A stretch of 5,775 nt of DNA from an uncultured Pirellulaceae bacterium (GCA_947259675.1 CAMYNE010000169.1:1-5775); one strand, 5' to 3'; counted from the stretch's first letter, positions 1 through 5,775 are shown. Notes: generated by a model not told the origin, from the letters alone. Made by a program: numbers and translations.

Positions 1-982
1 CGCTGATGACGCCAATAAGTGCAAAGGGTTCGTCTGCCAGTTGTTTCACGAGCGACCGCTCGTGGGGATACATAGCCCGGCAAGGTCCTCACCAATCGCC
101 CCAGAAATCAAGCATGACGACCTTGCCACGATAGTCGCTTAACTTGAATTCTACTCCATCGAGATCAACGCCTTCGATATCGGGAACTACTTTTCCTACC
201 GCCAGGTTGCGGGCCTCAAAAAGACTGGCTTCTGCAAGTTCACCCAAGGTACCGCGGCGGGTCGTAATGTCGGCGAAATCGGTAGAGACCGATACAAAAA
301 GGTCTTCAATTCTTTTTTCATCCTCTTCGGATTTCTCACCAGGTAAGCGAGACAAATAACTTGCCAGGGCAAAGGTCGCCCATCCTTTTACATCGTGATG
401 CGGCGTCTTTTCGATTACCAGTTCCAGGCGTTCTTGATTCTTTTTACCGCGCGAATAAATCATCCCCTGGCAAATGCCCAGCATGCCTTCGTTTTCGATA
501 TGGTCCCTGAACAGCCGTTCCTTGGCAGTCTCGTCGAGCCCCGTACCATTGCTGCGGACATTCGTTGCAATCCACGTCAAAGCGTCAAATTCCGTTTCTG
601 ATTCAACTCCTTGATTAACGATCGCCATTATCTGGTCAGAATAGGTCTCCGGTTTCGGATACTTTTCCTCGAACAATTTTTTCTTTTCTTCATCCGAATC
701 GGCTGCCCGATAGGCGACCATAAAATCGTTACGCGCCGTCAAATACTCTTTTTGAATTTCTTTCAATCGAGCAGCAGCAGTAACTACAACGGCCTCAGCT
801 TCAGCGGACGCCTCAGCTTCAGCAGGAGTTTCGGCAGTCGCCAACGACTCGGAAGCAACGGTGGCTTCAGCAGCGGCCGCGGTTTCGGAGCTTTCAGGTT
901 TCTCGGCGTCGGGCGCCTTTTCCTTCGTGCTACATGATGCAAATAGCAGCACTAAGAAAACTAGTAAAAGTCTTGTTTTCAT
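1..982 (-). CDS. Thioredoxin-like (TlpA/AhpC-TSA) lipoprotein, probable selenoprotein with in-frame TGA; 3' end beyond window
   Basis: Probably a membrane-anchored thiol/selenol-disulfide oxidoreductase. The start is ATG at 982-980, with GAGG 7 nt upstream. Residues 1-17 form a lipoprotein signal: basic start, LLLVFLVLLFAS core, acceptor Cys17. Residues 18 to about 75 are a low-complexity Ala/Glu/Ser linker, and about 75-255 a charged helical region I do not recognise. From about 262 comes the start of a TlpA/AhpC-TSA fold: VPDIEGVDLDG, LSDYRGKVVMLDFWGDW. Codon 298 is TGA (91-89), where family members have the first Cys of the CGPC motif. The same frame continues as GPCRAMYPHERSLVKQLADE and on to GVIS at the window edge: 29 codons without a stop, all matching this fold as I know it. 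I infer Sec298 in a UGPC motif with resolving Cys301. Alternatives are a nonsense mutation (TGC or TGT to TGA), a sequencing error, or a truncated protein. The SECIS-like hairpin just downstream favours Sec. Missing here: the rest of the thioredoxin domain and the true stop. Confidence 0.82.
47..64 (-). promoter_or_regulatory. Candidate bacterial SECIS hairpin
   Basis: Read on the minus strand, CACGAGC-GGTC-GCTCGTG forms a perfect 7-bp stem (64-58 with 53-47) and a GGUC tetraloop (57-54). The loop begins 31 nt after the TGA. The published bacterial SECIS model places the apical loop roughly 16-37 nt after UGA, with a G in the first loop positions. The E. coli fdhF element also presents GGUC in its apical loop. 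A possible outer pairing is UUGCC (83-79) with GGCAG (38-34). I see no bulged U like that of fdhF. The hairpin encodes His-Glu-Arg-Ser-Leu-Val inside the continuing frame and has no U tract, so a terminator is unlikely. Confidence 0.7.
89..91 (-). other. In-frame TGA, probable selenocysteine codon (residue 298)
   Basis: The minus-strand codon order is GGC GAT TGG TGA GGA CCT TGC CGG, i.e. G-D-W-U-G-P-C-R. The TGA sits exactly at the N-terminal, nucleophilic cysteine of the thioredoxin CxxC site, the position where Sec commonly replaces Cys in redox enzymes. TGA also ends the TMEM43 gene (2590-2592) and the DUF3127 gene (2693-2691) normally, so the codon is not globally reassigned here. Sec insertion needs SelA, SelB, SelD and tRNA-Sec, none of which is in this window. 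Confidence 0.78.
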
Positions 983-989
983 TACATTG

Positions 990-993
990 CCTC
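990..993 (-). promoter_or_regulatory. Shine-Dalgarno site of the lipoprotein gene
   Basis: On the minus strand GAGG lies 7 nt before the ATG at 982-980 (GAGG-caatgta-ATG). It is the clearest ribosome binding site in the window and supports that start, which also gives a proper lipoprotein signal peptide. Confidence 0.6.
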
Positions 994-1018
994 AATATGG
1001 GGATTTGACCGTCACAAC

Positions 1019-1024
1019 AGTATA
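1019..1024 (-). promoter_or_regulatory. Possible -10 box (TATACT) for the lipoprotein gene
   Basis: The minus strand reads TATACT, five of six matches to TATAAT, and would give a leader of roughly 30 nt. The only -35-like hexamer seen, TTGGAC, is just 14 nt upstream, which is too close for a standard sigma-70 promoter, so the assignment is weak. Confidence 0.3.
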
Positions 1025-1389
1025 AACAAATTCTGAGCGTCCAAAACCAGCTGCAATCTGCGGCCCAAGAGAGAGTTTGGGCTTTACCAATTCGGCGTTT
1101 TTCGGAATTTTGCCAAGGTTGTGGCTTGAACGCCAGCCATGAATCTGGCTCTAGCCTTTAGAATTGTCTGAGAAATCCTGGAGGTACAAACACGCGATAG
1201 ACCGAAATTCCAGTTTGCTTGCTACATCAATTCTTTCTGGTTGATGTTAATTTTTGAATTCCAAAACCAAACTTTTTTCTTCATTACATAAATACTTGTT
1301 TCGAAACTCGGATTTGTCGTCCATTAGATTAAGAGATTGCAATTTACTTGTAGGCAAAGAATTAACCCGACATAAGCGAGAAAATCACG

Positions 1390-2592
1390 ATGGCATTTAC
1401 GGAAGTTACCAATGAATCCTGGTTTAGCCGAATTGGAAGTTCGATTAAAGGCATTCTCTTCGGCATCGTTCTGTTTGTAGTTGCGTTTCCGCTCCTTTTC
1501 TGGAACGAAGGGCGAGCCGTTTATCGCGCCAAGACGCTGACTGAAGGGCGCGGAATGGTCGTCGCTGACGTCCCGAACGATTCGGTTGGTCCAGAAAACG
1601 AAGGCAAGCTCGTTCATATGACGGGTACCGCGAATTCAGAAGAAACGTTGACTGACGACAGCTTCGGCATCTCCGTTGACAACGCTCTCAAGCTGGCTCG
1701 TCGTGTCGAAATGTATCAATGGCAAGAAAACACTTCGACGAATTCGAAGAAAACTCTGGGAGGCGGGAAGACGACCGAAACCGAATACAGCTACGAGAAA
1801 ATCTGGAGTTCCGACGAAATCGACTCCAGTGATTTTCATGAAGGTGGCGGCAGCGAGTACGGATCGGGCAACCCCCCGATGCCTTATTCCGAATCTGAAT
1901 TCGTTTCGAATGAAGTCGGCTTCGGCGCGTTCAAACTAAGTGATAGTCAAGTTGGCCAGATTTACGGCTACGAATCGATTCAGCTTTCACAAGAAGATCT
2001 CGACAAGATCTCTGACGAGTCTTTGAAAGGCAAACTCACGCTTGCAAACAACTCCTTCTACCAGGGCCGCGACCCAACATCGCCTCAGATTGGCGACTTG
2101 CGCACGACGTTTGAGTATGTTGGCCCATCCGAAATCAGTTTTGTTTATCAACAGACTGGTGATACCTTTCAGCCGTACACGCTCGACAAAGGCAACATTC
2201 AACTGTTTTCGATGGGCACGGTCGGCGTTGAACAACTGTTCACGCAGGCCGAAACCGCGAACAACATGTTGACTTGGTTGCTTCGACTGGCGGGTTTCGT
2301 GTTGATGTCGGCGGGTATCGGTTTGGTTCTCCGGCCCATCGCCGTGCTTGGAGATGTGGTTCCATTCATTGGAGGGATCGTTGGAGCCGGCATCATGTTT
2401 GTCTCAGCCATCATCGCCGGGGCATTCACACTCGTCACGATCGCAATTGCCTGGCTGGCTTTCCGACCGCTTTTTGGTATCGCACTCATCGTAGTGGCGA
2501 TTGGGCTAATCATCCTTGCCCGCCGATTCATCAAGAAAGGAAAACCGGCCCCGGCAGTCGCAAAGCCCGACGGAATTCCAGTCGTGGGGTGA
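1390..2592 (+). CDS. TMEM43 (LUMA) family membrane protein
   Basis: The 400-residue protein has the TMEM43 layout. One N-terminal membrane segment (about 21-38) is followed by the family-typical FWNEGRAV (37-44). A large soluble domain of about 250 residues follows, then a hydrophobic C-terminal block of about four segments (near 297-315, 324-344, 341-357 and 361-377) and a basic tail (ARRFIKKGK). The soluble part contains the SFGISVDNALKLARRVEMYQW region, which fits the family's beta-rich domain, and a Ser/Gly/Glu-rich stretch around 140-165. Family knowledge: eukaryotic TMEM43 is an inner nuclear membrane protein, while the function of bacterial members is not established. The start gives an intact first membrane segment, but only weak purine-rich sequence precedes it. 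The stop is TGA. It is convergent with the DUF3127 gene and appears monocistronic. Confidence 0.88.
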   Translation: MAFTEVTNESWFSRIGSSIKGILFGIVLFVVAFPLLFWNEGRAVYRAKTLTEGRGMVVADVPNDSVGPENEGKLVHMTGTANSEETLTDDSFGISVDNALKLARRVEMYQWQENTSTNSKKTLGGGKTTETEYSYEKIWSSDEIDSSDFHEGGGSEYGSGNPPMPYSESEFVSNEVGFGAFKLSDSQVGQIYGYESIQLSQEDLDKISDESLKGKLTLANNSFYQGRDPTSPQIGDLRTTFEYVGPSEISFVYQQTGDTFQPYTLDKGNIQLFSMGTVGVEQLFTQAETANNMLTWLLRLAGFVLMSAGIGLVLRPIAVLGDVVPFIGGIVGAGIMFVSAIIAGAFTLVTIAIAWLAFRPLFGIALIVVAIGLIILARRFIKKGKPAPAVAKPDGIPVVG

Positions 2593-2610
2593 GTTTCAGT
2601 TGGCCGTTGG

Positions 2611-2635
2611 CAGTACTCAGTACTCAGTACTCAGT
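2611..2635. repeat. Heptamer tandem repeat (CAGTACT), about 3.6 copies
   Basis: Three exact copies of CAGTACT are followed by a partial CAGT in the 98-bp gap between the convergent TMEM43 and DUF3127 genes. Each junction contains the palindrome AGTACT. The flanks (cagttggccgttgg) look like further degenerate copies of a simple intergenic repeat. No rho-independent terminator is visible in this gap, so the repeat may mark a transcript end or simply be slippage-derived. Confidence 0.75.
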
Positions 2636-2690
2636 GTGCTGTTCCGTCATTTTCGTGAACACGACTCTAAATTCTGATTTCCGCATTCGT

Positions 2691-3092
2691 TCAAAACGGA
2701 ATATCGTTTTCGTCATAGTTGGCACCCTCATCAAACTCGGCGTTTGCGTTGTCTGCATCGCCGCTCGCCGGCTGAGCGCCGCCAGATGAGGCCGATGCAC
2801 CACTCATGACTTTGAATCCGAGGGCCTCGGCGTTGAGAAAATATTTGACTTCGCTTTTTTCATCCTTTTGCCATTTGCGACCGCTCAATCGGTAAGTGAT
2901 CTCGACGTCGTCACCGACTTTCAATTCGTCGACCGTGTCGCAGGCGTCCTGGATAAACTCGACGGGAACGTAATTAGTGAAACGACTGGTATCTTGTTCC
3001 AGGACGACCAGGCGTTTGCGAAAGCCATTTTGCCCGTAGGTTTTGGTGGCTTCGAGATGGTGAACAATTCCGCGTACGGTAGGTTGGCTCAT
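2691..3092 (-). CDS. DUF3127-family protein with SSB-type acidic C-terminal tail
   Basis: This 133-residue soluble protein has a compact beta-rich domain at about 5-96 resembling DUF3127: GIVHHLEATKTYGQNGFRKR, then RFTNYVPVEFIQDACDTVDELKVGDDVEITYRLSGRKW and FLNAEALGF. The pattern (strand, basic loop, 'VGDDVEI', 'GRKW') is what I expect of an OB-fold-like nucleic-acid or partner-binding domain. Residues 97-118 are a Ser/Ala/Gly/Asn-rich linker. The last residues, FDEGANYDENDIPF, copy the acidic tail of single-stranded DNA-binding protein (DDDIPF), which recruits replication and repair enzymes. The function is unknown; an SSB-like role is inferred. The start ATG at 3092-3090 has only a weak GGA upstream. 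It is divergent from accD. Confidence 0.8.
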   Translation of the reverse strand: MSQPTVRGIVHHLEATKTYGQNGFRKRLVVLEQDTSRFTNYVPVEFIQDACDTVDELKVGDDVEITYRLSGRKWQKDEKSEVKYFLNAEALGFKVMSGASASSGGAQPASGDADNANAEFDEGANYDENDIPF

Positions 3093-3321
3093 TTGTAAAA
3101 TCCGTGTGCAATAAACCTAGTTTTGACTGAATCCAGTCTTATCTCCGGACCTTATGATAATGGTTCCGCACCGGATTCGAAATAAGCCAAACCGTTTTCC
3201 TGAGTAAGCCACATTCCTTTCCAAATTGGGTCAACAATCGAGGTCTGCTGTTGAATATTTAAGTAAGTTTATGCGACAATTGAGTTTCGATAAAAATACA
3301 TTGACGACTCCGAAAGCCAGA
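3093..3321. other. Divergent DUF3127/accD intergenic region
   Basis: The region carries the start signals of both genes. Two small symmetric elements are visible: a perfect 5-bp inverted repeat GACTG-aatc-CAGTC (3125-3138), and an imperfect one, CGGACC (3146-3151) with GGTTCCG (3162-3168), whose loop contains TATGATAAT. Either could be an operator, but nothing tests this. A possible plus-strand promoter for accD is TTGAAT (3251-3256) and GACAAT (3275-3280), 18 nt apart. The in-frame stretch 3226-3321 is AT-rich and does not resemble AccD. Confidence 0.3.
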
Positions 3322-4158
3322 ATGTCCCAAACGCAACCCATTGCGTCCGGTAGAAAAAAACGCGACATCCCCGAAGGCACATGGATCCAGTGCAAAGGAT
3401 GCAAGGCCGCGATCTTCCGTAAAGAAGCCGAAAAACGACTCTGCGTCTGCCCCGAATGCGACTATCACATGTATGTATCGGGGAAATCTCGAATCGCGCA
3501 GGTCCTCGACGAGGGTACCTTCGAAGAATGGGACGCCAATTTGTTTTCCGCTGACCCGCTCGGGTTTTCCGATCGTAGCCGAACTTATGTCGAACGATTG
3601 GCGGCCGAGCAAAAAAAGACGGGGCTCTCCGAGGCGGCCATAACCGGGACCGGGATGATCCGTGCCCGGCGTGTGGCGATCGGAATCACCGACTCTCAAT
3701 TCATCATGGGAAGCATGGGGTCGGTGGTGGGCGAACGGTTGACTCGGCTTATCGAGCGCGCGACCAAACAGGATTTGCCGTTGATCATTATTAGTGGCTC
3801 GGGCGGTGGAGCACGGATGCACGAAGGCATCTTGTCTTTGATGCAGATGGCCAAAGTCTCCGCGGCGCTCGCGCGCTACGATGACGCTGGCGGACTTTTT
3901 ATCAGCGTGTTGACCAATCCAACGATGGGAGGTGTGGCAGCCAGTTTTGCTTCGCTCGGCGATGTCGTTTTTGCAGAACCAAAAGCGCTCATCGGCTTCG
4001 CCGGTCCACGTACGATTAAGGCGACGATTCGAATCGAATTACCGGAAGGATTTCAAACGAGCGAATTTCTGTTGGAACATGGTTTCGTCGACAGAATCGT
4101 TACCCGCGATAAACTCAAATCGGAAATTGCCCGGACGATCGACTATTGCGGCAAGTAG
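3322..4158 (+). CDS. accD: Acetyl-CoA carboxylase carboxyltransferase subunit beta
   Basis: AccD pairs with AccA to move the carboxyl group from carboxybiotin on the carrier protein (AccB) to acetyl-CoA, forming malonyl-CoA for cytoplasmic fatty-acid synthesis. With this start it has 279 residues. The N-terminal zinc ribbon is complete: C24-x2-C27 and C43-x2-C46, after the typical IPEGTWIQC entry. The crotonase-like carboxyltransferase domain follows, with FMGSMGSVVGE-type sequence at 127-138, the oxyanion/acyl-CoA segment SGSGGGARMHEG (158-169), LTNPTMGGVAASFASLGD, and AEPKALIGFAGPRTI with ELPEGFQTSEFLLEHG near the end. The frame is open back to TTG 3226 and ATG 3271, but the extra residues are not AccD-like. 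ATG 3322 places the ribbon at the spacing usual for the family, though its ribosome site is weak. The stop is TAG. accA and folC are not next to it. Confidence 0.95.
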   Translation: MSQTQPIASGRKKRDIPEGTWIQCKGCKAAIFRKEAEKRLCVCPECDYHMYVSGKSRIAQVLDEGTFEEWDANLFSADPLGFSDRSRTYVERLAAEQKKTGLSEAAITGTGMIRARRVAIGITDSQFIMGSMGSVVGERLTRLIERATKQDLPLIIISGSGGGARMHEGILSLMQMAKVSAALARYDDAGGLFISVLTNPTMGGVAASFASLGDVVFAEPKALIGFAGPRTIKATIRIELPEGFQTSEFLLEHGFVDRIVTRDKLKSEIARTIDYCGK

Positions 4159-4226
4159 TCAATCCAACTTGGTTCGGACATCATATTCTCTCGGCCGATT
4201 CATCAACACTCGCAGTTACACGGCGG

Positions 4227-4253
4227 TTGCCTTGGTTCGCAATAGGCTATAAT
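4227..4253 (+). promoter_or_regulatory. Likely sigma-70-type promoter of the kinase gene
   Basis: A perfect -10 hexamer TATAAT (4248-4253) has TTGCCT (4227-4232, four of six consensus matches) 15 nt upstream, a spacer slightly shorter than the usual 16-18. Transcription would start near 4260, leaving a leader of about 36 nt. It indicates that the kinase can be expressed independently of accD. Confidence 0.45.
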
Positions 4254-4296
4254 AAAGTTCAAGCCACGAGCTATCTTCGCGTTCTGGAAAAAACTT

Positions 4297-5190
4297 ATGG
4301 GTTTTATTGAAAAGGTAAAAGGCGTATTCGCGAGGGGCGATGAGAATCAAAAGTTACTTGACTTGTCGGCACGTTTTCGCCTGGATCGCCACGCCTTTAC
4401 CGGAACCATGTCCAAGTTCCACGTGGCAACCGAAATTGGCACCAACAAGAAAATGGGGATCAAGCTTCTCGACAAAGAGAAACTTGATTTTTTCCGGTCT
4501 CGTTTCAAAGGCCTGAACAAACCGGAAGAAGGCCAGATCGCGATGCAGATCCATCACCCTCGCGTTGTTGAAACGTATCAGTATGGCAAGACGATGACGG
4601 GACAAGAGTACATCCTGATGGAGTACATTCACGGCCCTGGAATCAACACACTGATCAAACAAGGCGACTGCGAGATGGGCGGTAATCGGCTGGAGTTGAT
4701 TCGCCAGATGGCGGAAGGCGTGCAGGCCGTCCATGACGCTGGATTCATTCATCGCGACGTTTGCCCCCGAAACTTTATTTGCAGCCACGATTTTGAATGG
4801 TTGAAACTGATTGACTTTGGCCTCACGATTCCCAACGAGCCACCGTACAGGTTGCCCGGGAACCGCACCGGCACGCCGCAGTACATGGCCCCTGAAATCG
4901 TGCGGCGTCGGGAGACCGATGAACGCGTCGACGTGTTCGCATTTGGCGTAACGGTGTACAAAATGTTGACGTTGGTTCATCCCTGGCGATCAACCGACAC
5001 AACCGGAACGGCGGCATTGGTTCACGACACGCAGGAACCTGACGATATCCTGATTCATCGACCGAAACTCAATCCCAAGCTGGCCGATGTGATCCACAAC
5101 TGCATGGTTACAAATCCGGAAAAACGCCTGCCTTCCTGCAAACATTTTCTGGCCGCAATTCGAGACTTGAAACAGGAAGACGTCGATTAA
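4297..5190 (+). CDS. Atypical soluble Ser/Thr-type protein kinase (HRDVC catalytic loop)
   Basis: This is a eukaryote-like (Hanks-type) kinase domain filling nearly all of 297 residues. Features in order: a degenerate glycine-rich loop (G36, then M38 and F41 where glycines are usual, V43); the beta-3 lysine in MGIK (K56); a helix-C glutamate (E78) before HHPRVVE; hinge ILMEYIHGPG (106-115); catalytic loop HRDVCPRN (152-159); metal-binding DFG (173-175); activation segment ending GTPQYMAPE (192-200); and VDVFAFG with the structural Asp212. Catalytic Asp154, Asn159, Lys56 and Asp173 remain, but Cys156 replaces the usual catalytic-loop lysine. No transmembrane segment or sensor domain is present, so it is probably cytoplasmic; the substrate is unknown. 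Residues 1-30 are a short basic N-terminal extension. Only a weak GGA precedes the ATG. It could be an active but divergent kinase or a pseudokinase. Confidence 0.88.
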   Translation: MGFIEKVKGVFARGDENQKLLDLSARFRLDRHAFTGTMSKFHVATEIGTNKKMGIKLLDKEKLDFFRSRFKGLNKPEEGQIAMQIHHPRVVETYQYGKTMTGQEYILMEYIHGPGINTLIKQGDCEMGGNRLELIRQMAEGVQAVHDAGFIHRDVCPRNFICSHDFEWLKLIDFGLTIPNEPPYRLPGNRTGTPQYMAPEIVRRRETDERVDVFAFGVTVYKMLTLVHPWRSTDTTGTAALVHDTQEPDDILIHRPKLNPKLADVIHNCMVTNPEKRLPSCKHFLAAIRDLKQEDVD

Positions 5191-5202
5191 CCAAGGCCGG
5201 AC

Positions 5203-5775
5203 CTAGGGAGTCGGGACCGCTTTTGTAACGCTTCCTTTAAACGCCTTTTTGATGTCCGGTGCCTTGGTGCCCTCGATAACAGCGATTAGTTTTTTGGCGC
5301 GGACAAGCGATTCAATTGCATCGTCCAAAGACTTACCTTTGATTCCTGAAAGACTCACAATGTCTTTTTTGAAGTCATCGAAATCGCCAACAATCTCGAC
5401 GCAGCCTGCCGAACCGAACCCAGCGTCTTTCGTAGCAGTGCTGGCAGGACCCGCGTGAATATAAAAAGCGCCGCGAAGAACGATCGCGCCTATGCCTGGC
5501 GAATACCGATTTTGTACTTGATATTCTTTTTTATATCGAGGAACCACGATGGTACGTCCACTGGACAGTCCTGAGTTTGCCCAACCCAAAGTTTTGTAGC
5601 CCTTGTAAGGATTCGCAGGATCGTTCCAGTACGGCATAAATCGCGGAGCTTGATGTACGTACGTCACTTCCTTTCCTGCATCGTCTTCGCCGCTTATCGT
5701 AATCTCGTGAACAGGCACTTCATAATAATCTTCACGTCCATGCACTTTCATGCTTGGATGCGGATAAGAGCGGGC
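5203..5775 (-). CDS. L,D-transpeptidase (YkuD)-like protein, 5' end outside window
   Basis: The core reads RGAFYIHAGPAS, then a gap, then GFGSAGCVEIVGDFDDF. This matches the YkuD-type pattern of a catalytic His (H99), a glycine/serine-rich turn and the nucleophile in S-x-G-C (S114, C117), counting from the Met at 5751-5749. Upstream beta-strand segments with WANSGLSSGRTIVVPRY also fit. Such enzymes cross-link or cleave peptidoglycan peptides; related folds also occur as secreted effectors. The canonical HGC is SAGC here, so assignment is to the superfamily only. The Met at 5751 has no ribosome site, and the frame stays open upstream (ARSYPHPS) to the edge, so the true start and any signal peptide probably lie outside the window. 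The stop is TAG. It converges on the kinase gene with a gap of 12 bp. Confidence 0.65.
   Translation of the reverse strand, partial: ARSYPHPSMKVHGREDYYEVPVHEITISGEDDAGKEVTYVHQAPRFMPYWNDPANPYKGYKTLGWANSGLSSGRTIVVPRYKKEYQVQNRYSPGIGAIVLRGAFYIHAGPASTATKDAGFGSAGCVEIVGDFDDFKKDIVSLSGIKGKSLDDAIESLVRAKKLIAVIEGTKAPDIKKAFKGSVTKAVPTP

Larger units (their letters stand above)
983..1389. other. Divergent intergenic region (407 bp), no gene found
   Basis: It separates the divergent lipoprotein and TMEM43 genes and must hold both promoters. The half near TMEM43 (about 1230-1350) is AT-rich, with several TTGA-like and TA-rich hexamers, but no -35/-10 pair at normal spacing stands out. A weak inverted repeat (TGGCT/AGCCA, about 1123-1140) has only five pairs. 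I see no tRNA, no riboswitch-like fold and no convincing small ORF. Confidence 0.5.

Noticed and set aside
47..64. The 7-bp hairpin as a rho-independent terminator
   Set aside because: No U-tract follows on either strand and it lies inside a continuing coding frame.
89..91. The TGA as the genuine end of a 297-residue protein, or as a genome-wide reassigned codon
   Set aside because: Ending here would remove the catalytic site just as the homologous frame continues. Reassignment is unlikely because TGA ends two other genes here, at 2590-2592 and 2693-2691. A point mutation or sequencing error cannot be excluded from sequence alone.
2274..2789. Plus-strand open frame of 171 codons overlapping the end of TMEM43 and the DUF3127 gene
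   Set aside because: It is rich in Arg, His and Cys, has no recognisable domain, and spans two well-supported genes and the tandem repeat, so it is a frame shadow.
3123..3161. Promoter made of TTGACT (3123-3128) and GATAAT (3156-3161)
   Set aside because: The spacer would be 27 nt, far longer than the usual 16-18.
3226..3321. N-terminal extension of accD from TTG 3226 or ATG 3271
   Set aside because: The added residues are AT-rich, unlike AccD, and have no ribosome site. ATG 3322 gives the normal distance to the zinc ribbon.
4354..4980. Minus-strand open frame of 208 codons opposite the kinase
   Set aside because: The kinase motifs on the plus strand are unambiguous and the antisense product resembles nothing; the open frame reflects codon bias.
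5191..5220. Bidirectional terminator between the kinase and the transpeptidase-like gene
   Set aside because: The GC-rich stretch holds direct GGACC copies, not a usable inverted repeat, and lacks a U-tract.

Overview
The window most likely comes from a planctomycete, probably a Pirellulaceae-like one, with moderate GC content. This is inferred from gene content and protein style: a TlpA-like lipoprotein with an FWGDW-x-GPCRAMYP-type active site, a bacterial TMEM43 protein, a DUF3127 protein with an SSB-like tail, a soluble eukaryote-like protein kinase, and mostly weak Shine-Dalgarno sites. No rRNA or database hit supports it, so the taxon is tentative.

Layout. (1) Positions 982 to 1, minus strand: a lipoprotein with a C-terminal thioredoxin-like (TlpA/AhpC-TSA) domain. 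The frame reaches an in-frame TGA at 91-89, exactly where the first active-site cysteine should be. It continues beyond it as GPCRAMYPHERSLV and stays open to the window edge. A perfect 7-bp hairpin with a GGUC loop lies 31 nt after the TGA. I read this as a selenoprotein (UGPC active site) with a bacterial SECIS element; conventional gene calling would cut the gene at the TGA. (2) 983-1389: a divergent intergenic region. (3) 1390-2592, plus: TMEM43-family membrane protein. (4) 2611-2635: short heptamer tandem repeat between convergent genes. (5) 3092-2691, minus: DUF3127 protein ending in an SSB-type acidic tail (NDIPF). (6) 3322-4158, plus: accD, the acetyl-CoA carboxylase carboxyltransferase beta subunit. 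(7) 4297-5190, plus: an atypical Ser/Thr-type protein kinase with HRDVCPRN in place of HRDxKPxN, preceded by a TATAAT box. (8) 5775-5203, minus: an L,D-transpeptidase (YkuD)-like protein, convergent with the kinase and open at the window edge.

The genes do not form an evident pathway. Strands alternate, so most are probably transcribed singly. Only accD has a fully assignable metabolic role (malonyl-CoA synthesis). The lipoprotein and the transpeptidase-like protein point to the cell envelope. The most valuable observation is the probable selenocysteine codon. TGA is used as an ordinary stop at 2590-2592 and at 2693-2691, which argues against a genome-wide reassignment of TGA.
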